Assembly: GCF_002939985.1 (NCBI RefSeq)
Contig: NZ_MDFM01000001.1
Location: forward strand, 1 to 64,000
Source: Xanthomonas hortorum pv. cynarae
GTDB lineage: Bacteria > Pseudomonadota > Gammaproteobacteria > Xanthomonadales > Xanthomonadaceae
Length of the DNA stretch: 64,000 bases
Direction of reading: 5' to 3'
The notes beneath the pieces were generated by a model. The model saw only the letters and a list, made by a program, of their open reading frames with translations, had not been told where the DNA came from and made no database searches. Position 1 is the first letter of the stretch, and the number at the start of each line of letters is the position of its first letter. This document shows, in pieces, positions 36,524 through 45,211 of the stretch. Position numbers and translations under genes: made by a program.

Positions 36524-37552
36524 GTGGAACGCGCACGCTTGTCTGTTGGTCGTCGTCCTTCATCGTCCCGGTCGCGCCGCCAGCATGCGGGCAGGCTGGC
36601 CCTCTTGCTTGGCACGCTGGCACCGGCGGTCGTCCTCGCGCAGGCAGCGCCCGACACAGTGGCCATGCCGCAGGGCATCAACCTGGGCGGCACCAGTTTC
36701 ATGGATGGCTTCGGCTCCACCACGCCGGGCTGGACGGTGCTGGAATACCTGCGTTACTACGACTTGAACACGATCAAGAATGCGCGCGGGGATAACTCGC
36801 CTGCGTTTCGCGACCCGCAGGTCGGGGTCAGCGCCTTACTGACCCAGTTGATCTACGTGACGCCGTATTCGCTGGGGCGCGGTTCGCTGAGTTTCAACAC
36901 CATCATCCCGCTGGTGAACTACGACACCTCGTTCGCAGCCGACAGCCCGGTGCGATTGAGCAGCAATGGGTTTGGCATGGGCGATATTTCGTTCGGTCCG
37001 GCGCTGCAGATGCCGCCGGTCATGCGGGACGGGCGTGTGTTCTTCTTTCAACGCTTTGCGCTGGATCTGTTCGCACCGGTCGGCAAGTTCGATCGCGACA
37101 TTGCCATCAACCAGGGTACTGGCTTTTGGTCGATCGCACCGCACTGGGCATTCACGGTGCAGCCCACCGATAACTGGGAAATCAGTGCGCGCATCAACTA
37201 TCTCTACAATTTCCGCACCGACCGTGCCGGTGGCGTGCCGCCGATCCCGGGCTTTCGGTTTCGCAATGGCCAGGCCGGCGACGCGGTCTGGGTCAACTTT
37301 GCCAGCTCGGTGAAAGTGAGCGAGCAACTGCGCGTGGGTGTGAACGGCTATTTCCTGCAGCAGCTCAAAGACAACCGGACCAATGGCGCGCGCGTGGCGG
37401 ACAGCAAGCGCATGCAGCTGTATCTGGGGCCCGGGCTGTCATGGCGCGTGGATGCAAAGAACCTGTTCAACCTCAACCTTTACATCCCGCTGGACGTGGA
37501 GAATTCGGTCGCCGGTAACAGCGTGAACCTGATGTACGTGCATTCGTTGTAG
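36524..37552 (+). CDS. Outer-membrane protein of the phenol-degradation MetA family
   Basis: Predicted beta-barrel of 342 residues. The GTG start at 36524 has GGAGA in front and yields a basic leader plus hydrophobic stretch ending near VVLAQA. The rest consists of alternating strands rich in aromatic residues (YLYNFRTDR, WRVDAKNLFNLNLYIPLD) and ends in a terminal hydrophobic strand. The family (COG4313) accompanies aromatic catabolic genes and is thought to allow uptake of hydrophobic aromatics. Location beside the dioxygenase supports this. Confidence 0.78.
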   Translation: MERARLSVGRRPSSSRSRRQHAGRLALLLGTLAPAVVLAQAAPDTVAMPQGINLGGTSFMDGFGSTTPGWTVLEYLRYYDLNTIKNARGDNSPAFRDPQVGVSALLTQLIYVTPYSLGRGSLSFNTIIPLVNYDTSFAADSPVRLSSNGFGMGDISFGPALQMPPVMRDGRVFFFQRFALDLFAPVGKFDRDIAINQGTGFWSIAPHWAFTVQPTDNWEISARINYLYNFRTDRAGGVPPIPGFRFRNGQAGDAVWVNFASSVKVSEQLRVGVNGYFLQQLKDNRTNGARVADSKRMQLYLGPGLSWRVDAKNLFNLNLYIPLDVENSVAGNSVNLMYVHSL

Positions 37553-37727
37553 TGCGGCCCAACGGCGTGCATGCGGGCGCAAAGTCGGCATGCACGTGAC
37601 GTGCAGCGCGGGGGGGACGTGACTCGCACTGCGCGCCTGCGCAACGCAAGGGAGCTGGCGCGCGTGAGTGTTGACGTCGGCTGCCTTCGCGGTTTGGCCG
37701 CGCTGAAAACGCAACCGAGCCGCAGAG

Positions 37728-38402
37728 TTACATCCCCATGCTGTGCCGCTGCGTGTTGGCATGCTCGCGGAACAACAGTTCGGCGCGCGCGCCGTCGCGT
37801 TGCTCGATGGCCGACACGATCGCCCCATGTTGCCGATGCCCGTAATACAGATCGTCGTAGGCCAGCGTCGGCGAGCGTTGCCCGAACACCACGTTGGTGG
37901 GGCTGACAAACGGGACCAGCGTGCAACGGTCCACCGTCTCAATCAGGATCGGTTTGTCGGCCGCCATCACGATCATGCGGTGGAACCGCGCGTTCATCTC
38001 GCCGTAGGCCAGTTCGTCGCTGGCATCCAGGGTGCGCTTGGCCAGAATGCGGTCACCCTCGTCCAGGCAGGCATGCAGGGCGGCGAGCAGGGCGGCAGAG
38101 GCGCCTTGTTCGGCCACGGCGCGTGCGGCCATACCTTCCATCAGCGCCCGGACCGCCAGCGCGTCCAGGCTCTCCTGCTGGCTGAAACGCCGCACCGCAT
38201 AACCGCGGTTGCCCGTCTGTACCAGCAGGCCTTCCTGGCACAGCGCCGGCAATGCCTGCCGGATGGGGGTGCGGGAAATGGCCAGACGCTCTGCCAAGGC
38301 CGCTTCGGTGATGCGTTCGCCCGGGGCATAGGTGCCGCACAGGATCAATTCGCGTAGTTGCTGGACCGCTTGCAATCGGTGGTTGTTCGCCATTGGCTCC
38401 AT
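37728..38402 (-). CDS. GntR-family transcriptional regulator (FadR/VanR subgroup)
   Basis: Regulator of 224 residues from the ATG at 38402 (an ATG three codons on is equally possible). N-terminal winged helix: LRELILCGTYAPGERITEAALAERL in two parts with ISRTPIRQAL as recognition helix. The C-terminal FCD ligand domain contains the histidines of DELAYGEMNARFHRMIV and a late YYGHRQHGAIVSAI, matching the metal/ligand site of FadR-type regulators. It is divergent from the extradiol dioxygenase genes, its likely target; the shared spacer contains two palindromes like the VanR operator. Confidence 0.88.
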   Translation of the reverse strand: MEPMANNHRLQAVQQLRELILCGTYAPGERITEAALAERLAISRTPIRQALPALCQEGLLVQTGNRGYAVRRFSQQESLDALAVRALMEGMAARAVAEQGASAALLAALHACLDEGDRILAKRTLDASDELAYGEMNARFHRMIVMAADKPILIETVDRCTLVPFVSPTNVVFGQRSPTLAYDDLYYGHRQHGAIVSAIEQRDGARAELLFREHANTQRHSMGM

Positions 38403-38496
38403 TCTCTCGCGCCGTACCGCAGCGCACGTTCCTTCGAGCGGGGAAACTTGCAATTACGTGTATAAAAACCTTGCGGATGAGAACGCTTGATGGCAA

Positions 38497-38561
38497 TTTG
38501 GATCCCAAGGATACCGTTTTGGCGGTCCGGAGTCGTTGGTCTTCCTTCTTTGGGATCCATT
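38497..38561. promoter_or_regulatory. Two VanR-like operator candidates in the GntR/dioxygenase spacer
   Basis: TTTGGATCCCAAG at 38497-38509 and TTTGGGATCCATT at 38549-38561 are near-palindromes centred on GGATCC and inverted relative to each other (arms TGGATCCCAA and TTGGGATCCA). They resemble the ATTGGATCCAAT operator described for the GntR protein VanR (from memory). Both lie between the divergent starts at 38402 and 38638, where a repressor of both genes would act. Confidence 0.6.
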
Positions 38562-38637
38562 GCGTCGCTGATCCCGACTCAACCAATGACGCGCGTTTGG
38601 CCCCAAAAGCGGCCGGCCTGCGTCGCAGGAGTGCAAC

Positions 38638-39534
38638 ATGGCAAGCATCATCGGCGGCATCGGAACCTCCCACGTTCCCACCATCGGGGTGGCCTACGAC
38701 AAGGGCAAACAGCAGGATCCGCTCTGGAAGCCGCTGTTCGACGGTTACACACCGGTGGCCGCCTGGTTGGCCGAACAACAGGCCGACGTGCTGGTGTTCT
38801 TCTACAACGACCATTGCACGACCTTCTTCTTCGATCTGTACCCGACCTTCGCACTGGGCATCGGCGAGCGCTTTCCGGTCGCCGATGAAGGTGCGGGGCT
38901 GCGCAATCTGCCGCCGATCCGCGGCGATGTGCAGCTGCAGGCGCATATCGCCGAATGTCTGGTCAACGACGAATTCGACCTGACCGTGTTCCAGGACAAG
39001 CCCATCGACCACGGCTGTGCGGCGCCATTGCCGCTGCTGTGGCCGCACGTGCCCGACTGGCCGGGCACGGTGGTGCCGATCGCCATCAACGTGCTGCAGT
39101 ACCCGCTGCCGACTGCGCGCCGCTGCTACCGCCTGGGCCAGGCGGTACGTCGCGCGATCGAATCCTATCCGGAAGATCTCAAGGTGGTGGTGGTGGGCAC
39201 CGGCGGGCTCTCGCATCAGATCCATGGCGAACGCACCGGCTTCAACAACACCGAGTGGGACATGGAATTTCTGGATCGCTTCCAGCACGAGCCGGAATCG
39301 CTGACCGAACTGACCCACACCGATTACGTGCGCCTGGGCGGTGCCGAGAGCGTGGAGCAGATCATGTGGCTGGCGATGCGCGGTGCCATGGACGGGCCGA
39401 TCCGCAAGCTGCATCAGAACTACTACCTGATGACCACCACTGCGATGACCGTGGTGCTGTACGAGCCTGGCGAAGAAGCCGCCGGCGCGCTGCGCTCGGC
39501 AGAGTTGCTCGCGCACACCGCGAACGCGGCATGA
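38638..39534 (+). CDS. Extradiol dioxygenase catalytic subunit, LigB/gallate-dioxygenase type
   Basis: Fe(II) ring-cleavage dioxygenase of 298 residues. The protocatechuate 4,5-dioxygenase active site is recognisable with a two-residue shift: His12 (GTSHVPTIG), His59 (YNDHC), His193 (GGLSHQIHGERTG) and Glu240. The overall text, including KQQDPLW, PVADEGAG and ESYPEDLKV, resembles the N-terminal part of single-chain gallate dioxygenases more than LigB. The small partner gene follows after 10 bases. A strong GGAG site precedes the ATG. Predicted to open gallate or a similar catechol; protocatechuate is an alternative. Confidence 0.85.
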   Translation: MASIIGGIGTSHVPTIGVAYDKGKQQDPLWKPLFDGYTPVAAWLAEQQADVLVFFYNDHCTTFFFDLYPTFALGIGERFPVADEGAGLRNLPPIRGDVQLQAHIAECLVNDEFDLTVFQDKPIDHGCAAPLPLLWPHVPDWPGTVVPIAINVLQYPLPTARRCYRLGQAVRRAIESYPEDLKVVVVGTGGLSHQIHGERTGFNNTEWDMEFLDRFQHEPESLTELTHTDYVRLGGAESVEQIMWLAMRGAMDGPIRKLHQNYYLMTTTAMTVVLYEPGEEAAGALRSAELLAHTANAA

Positions 39535-39544
39535 GGACCTGACG

Positions 39545-39904
39545 ATGAATCCGCAAGTACAGGGCATGGAGCAGATCGGCGGCACCTACGTGTTCGATCT
39601 GCGCACCAGCAACCGCGCGCTGCGCATCAATCGTTTCTTTTGGCACATGATCCGCGCCCCTTGGCGCGATCGTTTTTTGCAGGATGCCGAAATGCTGATG
39701 CAGGAAGCCGAGCTCACCGATCAGGAAAAAGCGCTGATCCGTGCGCGCGACTGGCTCGGCCTGGTGCAGTATGGCGCCAATTTTTTTGTGATCGAGAAAT
39801 TTGCACGCGTGGTGCGCATGACCAATCTGCAGGTTTACGCCATCATGCGCGGCGAATCTTTCGACGACTTCATGCAGACGCGGCGTGTGCCCGATGCACG
39901 CTGA
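39545..39904 (+). CDS. Extradiol dioxygenase small subunit, LigA-like
   Basis: A 119-residue helical protein of the LigA superfamily: LRINRFFWHMIRAPWRDRFL, EAELTDQEKALIRARDWLGL, YGANFFVIEKFARVV. It corresponds to the C-terminal third of single-chain gallate dioxygenases and covers the active-site entrance in LigAB. The order (catalytic gene first, small gene second) is the reverse of ligA-ligB and matches domain order in the fused enzyme. GAGG lies ahead of its ATG, and its frame differs from the upstream gene. Confidence 0.82.
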   Translation: MNPQVQGMEQIGGTYVFDLRTSNRALRINRFFWHMIRAPWRDRFLQDAEMLMQEAELTDQEKALIRARDWLGLVQYGANFFVIEKFARVVRMTNLQVYAIMRGESFDDFMQTRRVPDAR

Positions 39905-39970
39905 TCTGCACGCGTCGGCCCTTTGCCGCAGCGCGGCTTCACCCGACTTCCCAAACGTAAGGTCCTCCCC

Positions 39971-40972
39971 ATGACCATGTCCTCTGTGTTCTTCGAACAC
40001 CGCATCAAGGTCCGGCATCTACGTGTCATCGAGGCGCTGGACCGGCAAAAAAGCCTGTTGCGCGCCTCACGCGTATTGAACGTCACCCAGCCCGCATTGA
40101 CGCGCGCCCTGCAGGAGATCGAAGAGATCGTCGGCGCGCCGTTGTTCGAGCGCCATTCGCGCGGCGTGCGCCCCAATGCGATGGGCGAGGTGCTGGTACA
40201 GACCGCGCATGTCGTTCTTGGCCAGCTACGGCGTGCGCAAGATACCTTCGAGGGTCTGTTGCAGGACGATGCGCTCACCATCACGGTGGGCGCATTGCCG
40301 GTGGCGGCAAGCGGATTGTTGCCGGCCGTGCTGGCCGCGTTGTACCGCGCCGAGCCAACGTTGCGGGTGCGCCTGCTGCACGGGCGTACCGACGAGTTGC
40401 TGCCCAAGCTGGCCGGCAACGAGATCGACCTGGTCGTGGGTCGGCTGTATCCGCTGGCCCGTTACGATGCGCTGATCCGCAAGGTGCTGTACCAGGATCC
40501 GATCGCCTTGGTCGCGCGCAGCGATCACCCCTTGTTTGCCAACGGCCCGGTGCGCATTGCCGAAGCGGTCGCCTACCGGCAGGTGTTGCCGACGTTGAGC
40601 CAGCATGTGGAGCGCGATGTGGCCCAGGTGATGCGCGAACACGGCCTGGCCACGCGCGATCAGTTGCGTTCCAGCTCGGCCAGTTTCACCCGCGAGATTT
40701 TGCTCGGCACCGACAGCATTGCGGTGATGCCGAGCATGATGGTGGCCGGCGATATCGCACGTGGCGAGCTGCGCGCCTTCCAGCTGCAGCAGCCCTCGCA
40801 GGCGCGGGCCGGCGGGGTGATCTATCGCGATGGCGCAGCGATCCATAAACCCGGCGTGCGCTTGCTGATGCGCGAGCTGGAGCACCAGTTGGGGGTGATG
40901 GCCGAGCAGGGTGCGGTGTGGGTGGATGAGCAGATCGGCGAAGACGACATGCTGCTGGACGCGTCTGCGTAA
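39971..40972 (+). CDS. LysR-family transcriptional regulator
   Basis: A 333-residue LysR-type regulator. The HTH is in the first 75 residues (RHLRVIEALDRQKSLLRAS and TQPALTRALQEIEEIVG, PLFERHSRGVRP). A substrate-binding domain follows (TITVGALPVAASGLLPAVL; DLVVGRLYPLARYD; VLPTLSQHVERDV). The text is close to the PcaQ/GalR/GbpR group controlling protocatechuate or gallate genes. It lies on the same strand right after the dioxygenase pair, so it may be co-transcribed and respond to ring metabolites. Confidence 0.88.
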   Translation: MTMSSVFFEHRIKVRHLRVIEALDRQKSLLRASRVLNVTQPALTRALQEIEEIVGAPLFERHSRGVRPNAMGEVLVQTAHVVLGQLRRAQDTFEGLLQDDALTITVGALPVAASGLLPAVLAALYRAEPTLRVRLLHGRTDELLPKLAGNEIDLVVGRLYPLARYDALIRKVLYQDPIALVARSDHPLFANGPVRIAEAVAYRQVLPTLSQHVERDVAQVMREHGLATRDQLRSSSASFTREILLGTDSIAVMPSMMVAGDIARGELRAFQLQQPSQARAGGVIYRDGAAIHKPGVRLLMRELEHQLGVMAEQGAVWVDEQIGEDDMLLDASA

Positions 40973-41046
40973 TCGACTGATGGTGTCACGAGAAGGGCTT
41001 GATGCGTGCTGTCGATCACTGCGCTGTGGGTCTGATGCAAGCGAAC

Positions 41047-41072
41047 AACGGGTAGCCCAGGCTGCCCGTTTT
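41047..41072. terminator. Bidirectional terminator between LysR gene and fcs
   Basis: AACGGGTAGCC and GGCTGCCCGTT pair around a CA loop (one G-T pair), followed by TTGTT on the plus strand and preceded by a matching A-rich side on the other. It sits between two convergent genes. Confidence 0.65.
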
Positions 41073-41170
41073 GTTGTGTGCGGCCAGATTGTGTGCGGCC
41101 AAGTCGTCCGCATCCGGCCGCTGAATTGATGGCTTGAAGATGGCTGGGCGCAGCACGCGCCCAACGCATA

Positions 41171-42649
41171 TCACGCCTCCTTCGCCAATGCCTCTTTCAA
41201 ACGCGCCTTCTGCAATTTGCCGGTCGCGGTGCGTGGCAGCGTCTCGACGACGCGCAGGTGTTTGGGCACCTTGTACTTGGCCAGGCGTTCGACCAGATAG
41301 GCGCGGATCTGGTCCAGATCCGGTGCCTCATCGGTGGGCACGATTGCCAGATAACCGACTTCGCCCCACTGCTGGTCGGCGATGCCCACCACCGCGCATT
41401 CGCGCACTTGCGGATGCTCGGCGAGCACGGCTTCGATTTCTGCCGGATAGACGTTCTCGCCGCCGGAAATGAACATGTCTTTCTTGCGGTCGACGACCCA
41501 GAAAAAACCATCCGCATCGCGCTGCACGATGTCGCCGCTGCGGAACCAGCCGTGCTCATCGAGCGCCTCGGCGCTTGCCTGCGGGTCGCGCCAATAACCG
41601 GGGCTGAGATTGGGCCCGCGCAGCAACAGCTCGCCGGGGACACCGGCCGGGCAGTCGTTGCCATCGCCATCGACCACGCGCGTTTGCACCGCCGGTGTCG
41701 AAATGCCGACCGCGCCGAGCTTGTTGCGGATCACCGCGCAGTCCACCGACATGCCGAATACCGTGCCGGCCTCGCTCATGCCGAAACCGCACACCATCGG
41801 GATGCCGTCGTCCAACCAGCCGAGCAGATCCTCGCTGGCATGTGGCGCGCCGCCGCTGACCAGCGCGGTCAGGTGACGCAGCGAGGCCGCATCGAAACCG
41901 GGCTGGCTGCGGAAGGCCTGCATCATCTGCGGCACGCCGACGTAATGCGTGATTCCCAGCGATTGATCGCTCAGCCAGCCCAGGGTACGTTTTGGTTCGA
42001 AGCGGCTGGACACCTGGATCGAGCCGCCGACGGCCAATACCGGGCGCACATTGGTGACCAGACCGATGATATGGAACATCGGCGCCTCGCACAGAAAGCT
42101 GCTGGTCGCATCCACGCGGGTGGTGACGCCGAAGTTGTGCGCCACCTGTTGCAGGTTCTGCTCGCTCAGCATCACGCCTTTGGGCTGTCCCGAGGTGCCG
42201 GAGGTGAACAGGATCAGGCTGACGCGATCGGGCGGAATCGGCGCGGTGTCGGCGGGTTCGAGTGCGTTGGCCTCTTCAATGAAGTCGGTCAGCGGCACGA
42301 CATCTGCGCGCCCGGCGGCGACGTCATCGCCTAAAAACAGGCCAGGTTCTGCGCGTTGTAACAAGGCATCCAACTCGCCCGCACTCAATCGCCAGTTGAG
42401 CGGCACATAGATCGCGCCGACCCGCCCGCAGGCGAAATGCAGCGCCACCTGCCAGACCGAATTACGTGCCAGCACCGCCACGCGTTCGCCATCCACACAG
42501 CCGCGCGCTTGCAGTAATGCGGCGAAGCGGCCGATCAATGCATCGAGTTCGGCGTAGGTCCATTGCGCGCCGAGCAACAGGTCGCGTGCGGCGAGCGTGT
42601 GTGGCGCAAGGCGGGCGTGAAAAGCGATCGAGTCGGTCGGCATGGTCAT
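41171..42649 (-). CDS. fcs: Feruloyl/hydroxycinnamoyl-CoA synthetase (AMP-forming)
   Basis: Activates ferulate, p-coumarate or caffeate to the CoA thioester. 492 residues from the ATG at 42649, which has GGAAG nine bases ahead. AMP-binding motifs: ILFTSGTSGQPKGV, GFGMSEAGTVFG, RSGDIVQRDADGFFWVVDR and catalytic Lys in RTATGKLQK. Other acyl-CoA ligases look alike; the name relies on being third in the operon after the hydratase-lyase and aldehyde dehydrogenase, the textbook ferulate order. Transcribed from the MarR side. Confidence 0.86.
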   Translation of the reverse strand: MTMPTDSIAFHARLAPHTLAARDLLLGAQWTYAELDALIGRFAALLQARGCVDGERVAVLARNSVWQVALHFACGRVGAIYVPLNWRLSAGELDALLQRAEPGLFLGDDVAAGRADVVPLTDFIEEANALEPADTAPIPPDRVSLILFTSGTSGQPKGVMLSEQNLQQVAHNFGVTTRVDATSSFLCEAPMFHIIGLVTNVRPVLAVGGSIQVSSRFEPKRTLGWLSDQSLGITHYVGVPQMMQAFRSQPGFDAASLRHLTALVSGGAPHASEDLLGWLDDGIPMVCGFGMSEAGTVFGMSVDCAVIRNKLGAVGISTPAVQTRVVDGDGNDCPAGVPGELLLRGPNLSPGYWRDPQASAEALDEHGWFRSGDIVQRDADGFFWVVDRKKDMFISGGENVYPAEIEAVLAEHPQVRECAVVGIADQQWGEVGYLAIVPTDEAPDLDQIRAYLVERLAKYKVPKHLRVVETLPRTATGKLQKARLKEALAKEA

Positions 42650-42796
42650 GGCGTGGTCTTCCGGAGTGCGGAGTTGGGGAGTGACTGGCGTGAGTGCGAC
42701 TGCTGAGAGCTGAAGGTTGAACGTGGCTGACAAAGGTGTCCGACAGAACGTAGCGAGCGTTTATGTAGCGGACGCATCGTTGTGCCGATGGAGGTT

Positions 42797-44266
42797 CTAA
42801 CTGAGATAAATGGTCCTGGTTTCAAGAAATGCGTGCAGGCCTTCGATACCGCCTTCGCGGCCGATACCGGAATTCTTGAACCCACCGAATGGCATCTCGA
42901 TATCCACCCACATGCCATTGATGCAATGGCTGCCGCTGCGCACACGGCGTGCGATGCGATACGCGCGCTCGGGATCTTCGCTGTAGACCGTGCCGTGCAG
43001 ACCGAAGTCACTGGCATTGACCTTGGCGATCAGGTCGGCGCCGTCGTGATAATCGATAAAGCTGACCACCGGGCCGAAGATCTCTTCGCGCGCGATGGTC
43101 ATGTCCGGTGTCACCTCGGCAAATACCGTTGGCTCGATAAAGAAACCGCGCGGCAAGTGCGTCGGACGACCGCCACCCATGACCAGGCGCGCACCCTCGG
43201 CGCTGCCTTGCGCGATGTAGGACTGCACGCGCTCGAGCTGGCGGCCAAGCGCCAACGGGCCCATGCCGGTATCGGCAGCGAACGGGTCGCCGAGCTTGAG
43301 CGCACTCAATGCCGCGCAATAGGCTTGCAGGATCTCTTCGCGCCGCTGCGCCGGCACCAGCACGCGAGTGAGCGCGAAGCACACCTGGCCGGTGATCGGC
43401 ATGGAGTAGGGCACCAGGCTGGGCAGCACCTTGGCCAGATCGGCATCGTCGAGCACGATCGCTGCGGATTTGCCGCCCAGCTCCAGCCCGACCCGCGCTA
43501 ACCGCTGCGCGCAGGAAACGCCGATCGCTCGGCCCGCCTGGGTGGAACCGGTAAAGCTCACCTTGTCCACCTGCGGATGACGGATCAGCTGTTCGCCGAC
43601 CTCGCGACCGGCCGGCAACAGATTGAACACGCCATCGGGGACACCGGCGGCGCTGATGCATTCGGCCAGGATGTAGGCATCGATCGGCGTTTCCGGGGAG
43701 GGCTTGGCCACCACCGTGCAACCGGCGGCCAATGCGGCGGCGACCTTGTAGCAGAGCAGCACCAATGGGGCGTTCCATGGCGTGATCGCTGCGACCACGC
43801 CGACCGGTTCTTGCACGACATGCACGCGGCCACCGTTGGCGCGTGCACGCGGCTCCACGAACGGATGAGTGGCGATCAGGTCGCCGTAGTAATCGAACAG
43901 GCCGGGCGCTTGCTGCGAGGCGCGGCGGCTGAAGCCGATGGTGGCGCCGACCTGGCCGGTCCAGGCCTCGGCCAGTTCCGGCATGCGTGCACGCAGGTGT
44001 TCGGCAACGCGCTTGAGCACCACGCCACGTTCGGGCGGCGACAGTTGTGGCCAGGGGCCGCTGTCGAACGCGGCACGCGCAGCAGCGACTGCTGCATCGG
44101 TATCGGCAGAGGAGGGTTCGGTGTAACGCAGCAGGCGCTCTTCGGTGTGCGGCGCGATCACATCGACATGGCGATCGCCGGTGCTGGCGCGCCACTGACC
44201 ATCGATGAACAGACCCAAAGGCCCACGCGCGGCAATCCCGCGCAGGGTTGCGGACAAGGCTTCCAT
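42797..44266 (-). CDS. vdh: Vanillin / hydroxybenzaldehyde dehydrogenase
   Basis: NAD(P)-dependent aldehyde dehydrogenase of 489 residues. Cofactor site TPWNAPLVLLCYK and FTGSTQAGRAIG, general base Glu in LELGGKSA and nucleophile Cys in GQVCFALTR. C-terminal EEIFGPVVSFI is standard. In this operon it would oxidise the vanillin, 4-hydroxybenzaldehyde or protocatechualdehyde released by the hydratase-lyase into the corresponding benzoate. Confidence 0.87.
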   Translation of the reverse strand: MEALSATLRGIAARGPLGLFIDGQWRASTGDRHVDVIAPHTEERLLRYTEPSSADTDAAVAAARAAFDSGPWPQLSPPERGVVLKRVAEHLRARMPELAEAWTGQVGATIGFSRRASQQAPGLFDYYGDLIATHPFVEPRARANGGRVHVVQEPVGVVAAITPWNAPLVLLCYKVAAALAAGCTVVAKPSPETPIDAYILAECISAAGVPDGVFNLLPAGREVGEQLIRHPQVDKVSFTGSTQAGRAIGVSCAQRLARVGLELGGKSAAIVLDDADLAKVLPSLVPYSMPITGQVCFALTRVLVPAQRREEILQAYCAALSALKLGDPFAADTGMGPLALGRQLERVQSYIAQGSAEGARLVMGGGRPTHLPRGFFIEPTVFAEVTPDMTIAREEIFGPVVSFIDYHDGADLIAKVNASDFGLHGTVYSEDPERAYRIARRVRSGSHCINGMWVDIEMPFGGFKNSGIGREGGIEGLHAFLETRTIYLS

Positions 44267-44349
44267 ACTGCCTCCTCGGTGCGAAAAACCACTGGCAGCG
44301 CCAGCGATGCGTGTGCTGCACGCATCGCGTCAGACGCCGTAGGCGTTAC

Positions 44350-45177
44350 TCAGGCGCTGTTTTTAGTGAGGTCGTATTCGCCCAGGCCGGGCTTGTAGCT
44401 CTTCTCGTCGATGAACTGACGGATGCCTTCCTTGCGGGCGTTGTTGTCGAACGAATTGGCCGCTTCCTGCATGCGCACCAGATAATCTTCGGCTTCGTCG
44501 TAGGTCATGGTGCCGACACGGCGCACCGCATCTTTTGCGTATTTCAGTGCGACGGGGTTTTTCTTGAGCAGCAACTCGGCCACTTCGCGGGTGCGCGTTT
44601 CCAGCCGTTCCAGCGGCACGCTTTCGTTGACCAGGCGCCATTCGGCAGCTTTCTTGCCGTCCACCATTTCGCCGGTCAGCGTCATCCACATCGCATCGCG
44701 CATGGACAGCAATTCCACTGCGACCTTGGTGACGCCGCCGCCGGGCAGGATGCCCCAGTTGATTTCCGACAGGCCGAACTGCGCCTCGTCGGCGGCAATC
44801 GCCAGGTCGCAGGCGAACAGCGGGCCGAAACCGCCGCCGAAGCACCAGCCGTTGACCATGGCGATGGTCGGCTTCTGGTACCAGCGCAGGCGGCGGAACC
44901 AGCCGTAGGATTCGCGCTGCGAGCGGCGTACGCCACGCAGGCCCTGGGCTTCGGTTTCGCGGAAATATTCCTTCAGGTCCATGCCGGCCGACCAGGCGGT
45001 GCCTTCGCCACCGAGCACCAGTACGCCGACGTTGTCGTCGAATTCCAGCTCGTCCAGCACATCCATCATGCGGCGATTGAGCGCCGGGCTCATCGCATTG
45101 CGCTTGTCGGGGCGTGCAAACTTCACCCAGGCAATGCGGTTTTCGATGCGGACCGATACCACGTCATGCTCGTTCAA
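44350..45177 (-). CDS. ech: Hydroxycinnamoyl-CoA hydratase-lyase (feruloyl-CoA hydratase/aldolase)
   Basis: Crotonase-fold enzyme of 275 residues splitting feruloyl-CoA to vanillin and acetyl-CoA. It is closely similar over its length to Pseudomonas HCHL: PDKRNAMSPALNRRM, WSAGMDLKEYFRE, MVNGWCFGGGFGPLFACDL and the catalytic Glu138 in FGLSEINWG, ending SYKPGLGEYD. The position of Pseudomonas Ser123 is Gly118 here. It follows the MarR gene by 34 bases and is the first enzyme gene of the operon. Confidence 0.93.
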   Translation of the reverse strand: MNEHDVVSVRIENRIAWVKFARPDKRNAMSPALNRRMMDVLDELEFDDNVGVLVLGGEGTAWSAGMDLKEYFRETEAQGLRGVRRSQRESYGWFRRLRWYQKPTIAMVNGWCFGGGFGPLFACDLAIAADEAQFGLSEINWGILPGGGVTKVAVELLSMRDAMWMTLTGEMVDGKKAAEWRLVNESVPLERLETRTREVAELLLKKNPVALKYAKDAVRRVGTMTYDEAEDYLVRMQEAANSFDNNARKEGIRQFIDEKSYKPGLGEYDLTKNSA

Positions 45178-45211
45178 GCGGCGTCTCCTTGGAGTCGTAA
45201 TGGTGCGGGGA

